DNA from: an uncultured Caulobacterales bacterium
GTDB lineage: Bacteria > Pseudomonadota > Alphaproteobacteria > Caulobacterales > Maricaulaceae
Direction of reading: 5' to 3'
Length of the DNA: 7,651 nt
Assembly: GCA_937981945.1 (NCBI GenBank)
Contig: CALJNJ010000094.1
Coordinates: forward strand, 1 to 7,651
Position numbers and translations under genes: made by a program
In this document: positions 1 through 4,826 of the stretch, piece by piece
Layout of the letters: each line of letters starts with the position of its first letter
Numbering within the stretch: the stretch's first letter is position 1
The notes under the pieces: model-generated
The model's database searches: none
Seen by the model: only the letters and a program-made list of their open reading frames with translations
What the model was told of the DNA's origin: nothing

Positions 1-566
1 TATCGCGCGGCGGATTAAAACTCGATCACGCTTTGCGGGTTTTTAAAGTCTCGGCGGCGGGCAGGATTTGTTTGGATATCGGGGCGTCGACCGGCGGATT
101 TACGGATGTCTTGCTGCGCGCGGGCGCGGCCAAAATATACGCGGTCGATGTAGGGCGCGACCAGCTCCATCAAAAGCTTCGCCTTGAGCCGGCCGTTATC
201 TCAATGGAACAAACCGATGCGCGAAATCTAACCCGAGGCATGTTTGATGATCTACCGGATTTGTTGGTCTGCGATGCCAGTTTCATCTCTTTGGCCAAGC
301 TATTGCCGGTGCCCTTATCCCTGGTGGAGCCGGGCGCGGAATTGGTCACTTTGGTCAAGCCGCAATTTGAAGTCGGGAAAGATTATGTGGGGAAGGGCGG
401 TATCATCAAAGATCAAGCGCGGGCGCGACAAAGCCTGGATGACATTGCGAACTTTTTGAAAAGCGCCGGATGGAAAATTGAAGGCTCGGATCTGTCGCCC
501 ATAAAAGGCGGGGACGGCAATACGGAGTATCTCCTTCATGCCCGTAAAACGAAAAATCCCGGCTAA
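1..566 (+). CDS. tlyA: TlyA family rRNA (cytidine-2'-O)-methyltransferase, 3' part
   Basis: The reading frame is open from the left window edge (first full codon at 3) to TAA at 564-566, giving 187 visible residues. The start lies outside the window. The visible part begins SRGGLKLDHAL, the linker that follows the small N-terminal S4 RNA-binding domain in TlyA proteins. It continues with the SAM-binding loop CLDIGASTGGFTDVLL (about visible residues 23-38), then VCDASFI, LVKPQFEVG and a C-terminal GNTEYLL. Together these supply the Lys, Asp, Lys and Glu expected of the RrmJ/FtsJ-type catalytic tetrad. TlyA enzymes methylate the 2'-OH of cytidines in 23S rRNA, and in some species also 16S rRNA; they act in the cytoplasm. 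The family is about 240-270 residues long, so roughly the first 60 residues are missing here. The old label 'hemolysin A' is misleading. It converges on the minus-strand gene that follows. Confidence 0.93.
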   Translation, partial: SRGGLKLDHALRVFKVSAAGRICLDIGASTGGFTDVLLRAGAAKIYAVDVGRDQLHQKLRLEPAVISMEQTDARNLTRGMFDDLPDLLVCDASFISLAKLLPVPLSLVEPGAELVTLVKPQFEVGKDYVGKGGIIKDQARARQSLDDIANFLKSAGWKIEGSDLSPIKGGDGNTEYLLHARKTKNPG

Positions 567-576
567 AAAGCCGGGA
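557..576. terminator. bidirectional Rho-independent terminator
   Basis: There is a perfect 8-bp stem, TCCCGGCT at 557-564 and AGCCGGGA at 569-576, with an AAAA loop. On the minus strand the stem is followed by TTTTTCGTTTT, a good U-tract for the gene ending at 589. On the plus strand it is followed by CTTAATTTTATT, a weaker tract for tlyA. The tlyA stop codon (564-566) lies inside the hairpin, so one element serves both convergent genes. Confidence 0.85.
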
Positions 577-588
577 CTTAATTTTATT

Positions 589-1206
589 CTAGTGTCTGCG
601 GTAACGATTATGGACGTGGTGGTGACGACGTCTCTGGTGGTGACTGCGATAGCGCGGCCGATAGTGGTTACGGCTGCCGTAATAACTGCGTCCGCCGCCA
701 TAATAGGACCCTGAGCCTAAATTAATGCTGATCGACGGACGGCTGTAATAGGAGCTGCCATAATAAGGCGTGCTGTATCCGGTCGAGTAATAGCGCGGCG
801 CCGAATAATAGGTCGAGTGACCATAGGACGGGTAGCTATAGCTCGGATAGCGATTATACGTATTATTGTAATAACCGCCTTGATGGCCGTAACCGGAATT
901 GTAACCGCTGTTATAATGGCTGCCGCCGTAATTATTGTAGCCGCGATTACTACTGCCTGAGATCGCATAGCCGGCAGCGCCGCCTAAGACTGCGCCCAGT
1001 GCCGTGCCTTCATCCTGCACATCGCCTGCGGCCAAATTTGATCCGAGTACGCCGCCGGCGATGGCGCCGATTGCCGTTCCCAAAATACGGTCGCCGCCGC
1101 TGTTTTGATGACGATGGTGATATCCGTTGTCGTGGGCTGAAGCCGTGACCGGCATAGCCGTCATCATCGCCGCTGCACCCAAAATGATAGCGAATTTTAT
1201 TTTCAT
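589..1206 (-). CDS. exported glycine-zipper protein with Tyr-rich region and His/Arg-rich tail
   Basis: The protein has 205 residues. A signal peptide (MKIK, hydrophobic Ala/Met core, cleavage likely after ASA24) gives a mature N-terminus rich in His (HDNGYHHRHQ). Residues 40-82 are a glycine zipper: GTAIGAIAGGVLGS, a short polar turn AAGDVQDE, then GTALGAVLGGAAGYAI. This matches the two-helix 'glycine zipper 2TM' pattern found in outer-membrane or periplasmic small proteins. Residues about 88-178 are low complexity (Tyr, Gly, Ser, Asn), and residues 179-205 are almost only His, Arg, Tyr and Asn. The ATG at 1206 has AAGGAG at 1215-1220 (8-nt spacing), which fixes the start. The zipper is 33/40 identical to that of the protein at 1369-2721, while the rest differs. 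Function is unknown; a membrane-associated envelope protein is my inference, and the His-rich ends could bind metal. Confidence 0.85.
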   Translation of the reverse strand: MKIKFAIILGAAAMMTAMPVTASAHDNGYHHRHQNSGGDRILGTAIGAIAGGVLGSNLAAGDVQDEGTALGAVLGGAAGYAISGSSNRGYNNYGGSHYNSGYNSGYGHQGGYYNNTYNRYPSYSYPSYGHSTYYSAPRYYSTGYSTPYYGSSYYSRPSISINLGSGSYYGGGRSYYGSRNHYRPRYRSHHQRRRHHHVHNRYRRH

Positions 1207-1214
1207 TGAGTTTT

Positions 1215-1220
1215 CTCCTT
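1215..1220 (-). promoter_or_regulatory. ribosome binding site of the 589-1206 gene
   Basis: AAGGAG on the minus strand, 8 nt before the ATG at 1206. It supports this start and the signal peptide that follows it. Confidence 0.75.
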
Positions 1221-1279
1221 CAAACCCGATTTAAAGTTACAGCGTGCGTCCCGGCATCTGCAACGTCCCCATAAAGGTT

Positions 1280-1308
1280 AATATGCATTAATGTTTTATG
1301 GAAATCAA
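1280..1308 (-). promoter_or_regulatory. possible sigma-70-type promoter for the 589-1206 gene
   Basis: On the minus strand, TTGATT (1303-1308) and CATATT (1280-1285) are separated by exactly 17 bp, each matching 4 of 6 consensus bases. The site lies between the terminator of the upstream gene (1329-1347) and the start at 1206, in an AT-rich stretch. This is pattern matching only. Apart from it, the terminator and the ribosome binding site, I see nothing in 1207-1368. Confidence 0.3.
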
Positions 1309-1328
1309 AGACTAGACTCACATAAAAA

Positions 1329-1347
1329 AAGCGGCCCGAAGCCGCTT
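1329..1347 (-). terminator. Rho-independent terminator of the hexapeptide-repeat protein gene
   Basis: Stem AAGCGGC/GCCGCTT (1341-1347 paired with 1329-1335) with a 5-nt TTCGG loop. On the minus strand the downstream arm runs directly into a T-tract (1324-1330). It begins 22 bp after the stop codon at 1369. Confidence 0.85.
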
Positions 1348-1368
1348 AATTTAAACTTTTTCAATCGC

Positions 1369-2721
1369 TTAGCACTTAATGCGGCGACCCAAATCATCAT
1401 AACGTGCATTTGATCCGCCGCCATAGCAATAAACGCCGCCGGTTGACATGCCGCGAAGAGCAGGGCCGGTCGATGTCACAACATTGCCGATCGGCTGTGT
1501 CACGGTCTGATTTTGCAGGGTTGTCACCTGCTTTTGAACCGTAACCGGCTTCATGACGGTTTGCTGCTGCATTTCAGTCACGGACTTCATCACTGTTTCG
1601 GACTTATATTCCGTATGCGGCTGCAATTCTGTGTGCGGCTGCATTTCAGTGTGCGGCTGCATTTCCGTATGCGGCTGCATTTCCGTGTGTGGCTGCATCT
1701 CAGTGTGCGGCTGCATTTCAGTGTGCGGCTGCATTTCTGTATGCGCTTCCATGTCCGTATAGGATTCGTAATCTGTATAGTTTTCGTAATCCGTATAAGT
1801 CTGAACTTCCGTGTGCGGCTGCATTTCGATGAATTCTTTCATCACAGTCACAGGCTTCATGACTTTAACTTCCTTCATGACCGTCACTTCTTTAGTCTTG
1901 GTGACAGGACGCTGCTTTGTAACAGTCCGCTGCTTGGTGACAGGCTTCATGACCTCAACAGGTTTCATGACCTGAACCGGTTTCATGACTTGAACGGGCT
2001 TCATGACCTCAACAGGTTTCATGACCTGAACGGGCTTCATGACTTCAACCGTTTTCATGGTTGTAACAGGCTTCATGACCGTAACGGCACGCTGCACTGT
2101 TTCAGGACGCTGAACCGTAACGGGAACAGAGACTGAATGCGGACGCATTTCAGTTACGCTTTGCATGGTCGTGACCGGGCGCTGAACCGTAACCGTGCGG
2201 AATGCCGGCTGAGTTGTTACACTTTGGGTCACATATTGACCGCTGTGGACGCCGTGCGGAGCCGGCATAACAGGCGCTGTCTGATAGTGACCGCCATAGG
2301 ATCCACCGCCGTGATAGCTGTAACCACTGCCGTAACGGCTGCTGCCGCCATATGATCCGGACCCGTAACGGGAAGATCCGTAAGAACCTGAACCGTAGCG
2401 CGAACCGCTGTAATGTGTGCCGCCATAGTGGCCGCCGGTATTGTAGTGGCCGCCGCTGTGCTGACCTGAGCCATAACGGGACGAACCGCCTAATTGATTG
2501 GCCAGGCCATAACCGACCAGTCCGCCGACAACTGCGCCGAGCGCCGTGCCTTCATTTTGAACATCGCCTGCTGCCAGGTTTGATCCTAATACGCCGCCGG
2601 CAACGGCGCCAATGGCAGTTCCGATGGCTTCTTCTTTATCAACGCCTGAAAATTGGGCATTGGCTGTTGCCGGAACGGCAAACAAAGCCGCAGATGCGAC
2701 ACTCATAATAAATCGGTTCAT
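1369..2721 (-). CDS. exported glycine-zipper protein with a 40-unit hexapeptide-repeat domain
   Basis: I do not recognise a named family for the full protein (450 residues). In order: a signal peptide (MNRFIMSV, cleavage likely after ANA22); a glycine zipper at 34-73 (GTAIGAVAGGVLGS ... GTALGAVVGGLVGYGL); a Gly/Ser/Tyr/His low-complexity linker at about 78-146 built from RYGSGSYG-like units; a repeat domain at 173-412 made of 40 consecutive hexapeptides without any insertion; and a C-terminal module with VYCYGGG (Cys432) and RRIKC (Cys450 is the last residue). A longer open frame begins at 2778, but I chose 2721 because AGGGAG lies 10 nt upstream and the signal peptide starts there. The gene has its own terminator at 1329-1347 and a candidate promoter at 2808-2836. 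The export signal and zipper suggest an envelope-anchored protein whose repeats extend outward; that is inference. Identity of the N-terminal part to the 589-1206 product shows common descent. Confidence 0.85.
   Translation of the reverse strand: MNRFIMSVASAALFAVPATANAQFSGVDKEEAIGTAIGAVAGGVLGSNLAAGDVQNEGTALGAVVGGLVGYGLANQLGGSSRYGSGQHSGGHYNTGGHYGGTHYSGSRYGSGSYGSSRYGSGSYGGSSRYGSGYSYHGGGSYGGHYQTAPVMPAPHGVHSGQYVTQSVTTQPAFRTVTVQRPVTTMQSVTEMRPHSVSVPVTVQRPETVQRAVTVMKPVTTMKTVEVMKPVQVMKPVEVMKPVQVMKPVQVMKPVEVMKPVTKQRTVTKQRPVTKTKEVTVMKEVKVMKPVTVMKEFIEMQPHTEVQTYTDYENYTDYESYTDMEAHTEMQPHTEMQPHTEMQPHTEMQPHTEMQPHTEMQPHTELQPHTEYKSETVMKSVTEMQQQTVMKPVTVQKQVTTLQNQTVTQPIGNVVTSTGPALRGMSTGGVYCYGGGSNARYDDLGRRIKC
1612..1737 (-). 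repeat. EMQPHT sub-array (seven consecutive 18-bp units)
   Basis: Six identical EMQPHT hexapeptides (1630-1737) plus one ELQPHT (1612-1629). The DNA copies differ at synonymous positions (for example CAC versus CAT, ACT versus ACG/ACA), so the protein sequence is more conserved than the DNA. Each unit places Met and His three residues apart. Confidence 0.9.
1936..2079 (-). repeat. VMKPV(T/Q/E) sub-array (eight consecutive 18-bp units) with a 54-bp higher-order repeat
   Basis: Seven of the eight hexapeptides are VMKPV followed by T, Q or E; the other is TMKTVE. An exact 35-bp direct repeat lies at 1943-1977 and 1997-2031, offset by 54 bp, which equals three units. This shows that part of the array grew by duplicating a three-unit block. 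Confidence 0.85.
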
Positions 2722-2731
2722 GGCTAAAAAG

Positions 2732-2737
2732 CTCCCT
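2732..2737 (-). promoter_or_regulatory. ribosome binding site deciding the start at 2721
   Basis: AGGGAG on the minus strand, 10 nt before the ATG at 2721. The alternative in-frame ATG at 2778 would place a charged, non-signal stretch (HNLHNRHQVRR) before the signal peptide and would include this site in coding sequence. Confidence 0.65.
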
Positions 2738-2771
2738 ATTCGCCTAACTTGGTGTCGATTATGCAAATTGT

Positions 2772-2787
2772 GCGCCATTTTTGGCGC
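2772..2787 (-). other. small hairpin in the leader of the hexapeptide-repeat gene
   Basis: A perfect 6-bp stem, GCGCCA/TGGCGC, with a 4-nt loop (AAAA on the minus strand), located about 50 nt before the start at 2721 and downstream of the candidate promoter. No T-tract follows on the minus strand, so it is not a normal terminator. It could be an mRNA-stabilising leader hairpin, or chance. Confidence 0.35.
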
Positions 2788-2807
2788 TTCCCCGACATCC
2801 CATCAAT

Positions 2808-2836
2808 ATAATTGCGCGAGGGTGCATCCCTGTAAA
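2808..2836 (-). promoter_or_regulatory. possible promoter of the hexapeptide-repeat gene
   Basis: On the minus strand TTTACA (2831-2836; 5 of 6 consensus bases) and AATTAT (2808-2813; 4 of 6) are 17 bp apart. They sit between the terminator of the preceding gene (2867-2885) and the start at 2721. An overlapping TTATAT (2806-2811) is an alternative -10. Confidence 0.3.
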
Positions 2837-2837
2837 C

Positions 2838-2860
2838 TTACAATTACAGTTACACTTAAC
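2838..2860. repeat. TTACAN hexamer mini-array
   Basis: On the plus strand TTACA occurs at 2838-2842, 2844-2848 and 2850-2854 with an exact 6-bp period, followed by a degenerate TTAAC at 2856-2860. An inverted copy TGTAA (2831-2835) faces it across 2 bp. It lies immediately upstream of the candidate -35 box on the minus strand. Confidence 0.5.
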
Positions 2861-2866
2861 AAAAAA

Positions 2867-2885
2867 AGCCCGGCAAAGCCGGGCT
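2867..2885 (-). terminator. Rho-independent terminator of the coiled-coil glycine-zipper gene
   Basis: Perfect 8-bp GC-rich stem AGCCCGGC/GCCGGGCT with a 3-nt loop. On the minus strand it is followed by an unbroken T-tract. It starts 22 bp after the stop codon at 2908. Confidence 0.92.
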
Positions 2886-2907
2886 ATACACTTAAGAGGG
2901 GAAGGGA

Positions 2908-3669
2908 TTAATACTTAGTCTTGTAGTAATAGTCCCGGTGACCATAGTCGCGGTTTTTAATACGCTTTTTGCGGTCTTTAAGTTCATCGATTCTGTGTTC
3001 GACGTCCCGCAAGCGGCGCTCTAATCGGCGATCATATCGATTATATCGCAGCTCACGCTTCAGATAATCACGCTCACGTTTCGCCTCATCAATTTCCCAC
3101 TTAATGTGGTCAAGACGGGATTCGCCGTTGCGGCAAGTATGGTCACGTCGTTGAAACGGTGAGTATCCGGTTCTGTAGACATGCGGGTTACCGACTGCGC
3201 GGCCCGGCGTACGGGTCACAGGGTGGTAAGACCGATTTCCGTAAGTGCCGTAATTGCGCGAACCATAAGTGTTGTTGTAACCGTAATTGCGGCTGCCGTA
3301 ATTGGTGCTGCCATAATTTCGGTTGGTCGGATAGCTCGTATTATATCCGCGATTTCGGTAGCGAAGACCTGCTTCTTCTTTACAGTCTTTATCGGCAATG
3401 GCGATCCCGGCGGCTGCGCCTAAGACAGCGCCCAGCGCCGAGCCTTCTGATCGGGCGCCGCGTCCTGCGACTTGAGATCCGGCAACACCACCTGCGACAG
3501 CGCCGGCGAGTCCGGCCAGAACCTGACCTTCAGTATCTTTCTTTTTGCATTCCTCGTAGCGGTAATTTGAGCTTGAGGCATGGCCCGCATATGCTGTCAT
3601 CGGGAACCCGATTGTTGCCGTAGCTAAGGCGACGGCGGCTATTGTTTTTGTGCGAGAGAACGTTTTCAT
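2908..3669 (-). CDS. exported glycine-zipper protein with C-terminal charged coiled coil
   Basis: The protein has 253 residues. A signal peptide (MKTFSRTK, Ala-rich core, cleavage likely after AYA28) is followed by a short polar segment with Cys41. A glycine-zipper segment spans about 48-92 (GQVLAGLAGAVAGGVAGS ... GSALGAVLGAAAGIAIAD), closed by Cys96; Cys41 and Cys96 flank the zipper and could pair. Residues 103-148 are Asn/Tyr/Gly/Arg-rich with NYGS and YGSRNYG units. Residues 184-237 are strongly charged (Arg, Lys, Glu, Asp with spaced Leu/Ile), consistent with an alpha-helical coiled coil, and the protein ends in a Tyr-rich tail. AAAGGAG 7 nt before the ATG at 3669 fixes the start. It is related to the other two zipper proteins here but is the most diverged. 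Function is unknown. It lies 112 bp after the hydrolase gene, with no clear terminator between them, so read-through from aroC is possible. Confidence 0.83.
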   Translation of the reverse strand: MKTFSRTKTIAAVALATATIGFPMTAYAGHASSSNYRYEECKKKDTEGQVLAGLAGAVAGGVAGSQVAGRGARSEGSALGAVLGAAAGIAIADKDCKEEAGLRYRNRGYNTSYPTNRNYGSTNYGSRNYGYNNTYGSRNYGTYGNRSYHPVTRTPGRAVGNPHVYRTGYSPFQRRDHTCRNGESRLDHIKWEIDEAKRERDYLKRELRYNRYDRRLERRLRDVEHRIDELKDRKKRIKNRDYGHRDYYYKTKY

Positions 3670-3676
3670 GGTTATG

Positions 3677-3683
3677 CTCCTTT
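3677..3683 (-). promoter_or_regulatory. ribosome binding site of the 2908-3669 gene; rest of the 3670-3781 gap
   Basis: AAAGGAG on the minus strand, 7 nt before the ATG at 3669. Farther upstream in the same gap there is an interrupted inverted repeat at 3735-3754 (TCTC/GAGA and GAA/TTC pairs around an A-A mismatch), without a T-tract, and a -10-like TAATAA. I cannot assign a convincing promoter or terminator there. Confidence 0.7.
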
Positions 3684-3781
3684 CGTCTCTCGGATCAGCC
3701 TGTCCAATCCGTATAGGAGCTTATTAGGGAATCATCTCTGAAGTAATTCTGAGACGAACATTCATTTTCAGTTCAGCTTCG

Positions 3782-4825
3782 CTAATCAGCGACGCCATGT
3801 GTCCTTAGAAAAGACGCGATTTCATCAAATGCCTGATGGGCTTCGGGCAGTAATTCATCGAAAATGTGCCAAACATGACACATATGGGACCAGCTCTGCA
3901 GGGTCGCATCTGCGCCCTGAGATTTGGCTTTGGTCACATAGCGCGCACTGTCATCAAACAACATTTCGTGGAAACTGGCCTGTAATAGAGTCGGCGGCAA
4001 ATCCGCCAAATTGCCGCGAACCGGCGAGATAACAGGATTGGCAGGCCTGATTTTAAGCTGTTTCCAAGACAGCCAGGCCAAAATCGGTCTTGGAATTTTT
4101 AAAAGCGGGCCGGCCAGAGGGCGCAGCATTAAATCCGTTCCGAAATTACGCCGAATTGACGGCGCGGAAAATGTCGAATCAGTTGCCGGTGATAATCCGA
4201 TAATGGCGTCGGCAGGCTTTACGCCATTATCTCTGGCCCACTGAGCCATGACTAAGGTGAGATTTCCGCCGGCTGAGTCGCCGATAATCGCCAGCTTTTC
4301 AACTTCGCCGGGGCCGCCCGGACCATGGCCTAAAATCCAACGGTAAGCGGCGCGGCAGTCTTCAACACTCGTTATTCGGTCATTTTCCGGCATGAGCCGA
4401 TAATTGGGCGCAAAAACGGCGCAGCCTGTCTTTTTCGCCAAATTCGTCGTGATGGCGCGGTGACTGATGGCGCTGCCGACCGTAAAGGCGCCGCCGTGAA
4501 GGTAAAGAATACGGCGTTTCGGGTCGGCGTCTTTAACCAACGTCCATTCGCCCGTGACCTTCAATCCGGAATATTCGGCTGTGACGACTTTAAACTCGGC
4601 GTCAAATGTCCGCGAAAGTCCTATGGATTCAAACCGCTCACGTTTGGCGCTGAGCTTATCGGATAAGCTTCCGTCCGCATTGGCCGGTTTTATAAAATTT
4701 TCATGGAGATAGGCTTCGACGGCTTTCGCGCCTTTAGAATTGGGGTCGGTTTCAAAGGTCGGCGACTGATCGCGATCATATTTGGAGAGGCTTTTCCCCA
4801 AAAGTCCGAATTTGGTAAAAAGCAT
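3782..4825 (-). CDS. alpha/beta hydrolase, HSL family (alpha/beta hydrolase fold-3)
   Basis: A cytoplasmic-looking protein of 347 residues without a signal peptide. The oxyanion-hole motif LYLHGGAF (His110-Gly-Gly-Ala113) and the nucleophile elbow GDSAGGNL (Ser184) are the hallmarks of the hormone-sensitive-lipase (HSL) or class IV esterase family. The acid is probably Asp291 or Asp292 (MLFDDSARYV), and the base is His317 in SHMCHVWH, followed by the usual FDELLPEAHQAFDEIASFL ending. Such enzymes hydrolyse carboxylic esters of short to medium chains; the substrate cannot be read from the sequence. The frame is open up to 4972, inside aroC, but I chose the ATG at 4825: GGGA lies 6 nt upstream, the aroC stop ends only 1 bp before, and the product then has the normal length. 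The tight spacing implies co-transcription and probable translational coupling with aroC, although no metabolic link is evident. Confidence 0.9.
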   Translation of the reverse strand: MLFTKFGLLGKSLSKYDRDQSPTFETDPNSKGAKAVEAYLHENFIKPANADGSLSDKLSAKRERFESIGLSRTFDAEFKVVTAEYSGLKVTGEWTLVKDADPKRRILYLHGGAFTVGSAISHRAITTNLAKKTGCAVFAPNYRLMPENDRITSVEDCRAAYRWILGHGPGGPGEVEKLAIIGDSAGGNLTLVMAQWARDNGVKPADAIIGLSPATDSTFSAPSIRRNFGTDLMLRPLAGPLLKIPRPILAWLSWKQLKIRPANPVISPVRGNLADLPPTLLQASFHEMLFDDSARYVTKAKSQGADATLQSWSHMCHVWHIFDELLPEAHQAFDEIASFLRTHGVAD

Positions 4826-4826
4826 T

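Larger units (their letters stand above)
1486..2205 (-). repeat. coding tandem array of 40 in-register 18-bp (hexapeptide) units
   Basis: It encodes residues 173-412 of the 450-residue protein. The unit is roughly [V/E/T]-[M/Q]-[K/Q/R]-[P/x]-[V/H]-T. The order on the protein is: degenerate V-Q-R-P-V-T units, a VMKPV block (215-262), three KQR/KTK units (263-280), VMKEVK/VMKPVT/VMKEFI units (281-298), one EMQPHT and EVQTYT, two DYExYT units (311-322), DMEAHT, six EMQPHT units (329-364), ELQPHT, then mixed units to VTQPIG (407-412). No unit is longer or shorter than six residues. Third codon positions vary between copies. Confidence 0.9.

Noticed and set aside
1513..2136. A plus-strand open frame of 207 codons rich in His, Leu, Arg and Phe
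   Set aside because: It is the mirror of the hexapeptide repeats: an 18-bp unit without stops in one antisense phase stays open for the whole array. It has no convincing start context.
1486..2205. A CRISPR-like or satellite repeat array
   Set aside because: The units are 18 bp without spacers, follow codon phase exactly, and vary mostly at third codon positions. They are a coding repeat.
2719..2778. A start at 2778 for the hexapeptide-repeat protein
   Set aside because: The added 19 residues are polar and precede the signal peptide, and AGGGAG sits properly before the ATG at 2721.
3159..3623. A plus-strand open frame of 154 codons
   Set aside because: It runs antisense to the low-complexity part of the 2908-3669 gene, which has a signal peptide, strong ribosome binding site and terminator. 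The plus frame yields no recognisable protein.
1369..3669. A complete metal-resistance operon around the Met/His-rich protein
   Set aside because: There is no pump, metal-sensing regulator, multicopper oxidase or two-component system in the window. Only the motif pattern supports metal binding.
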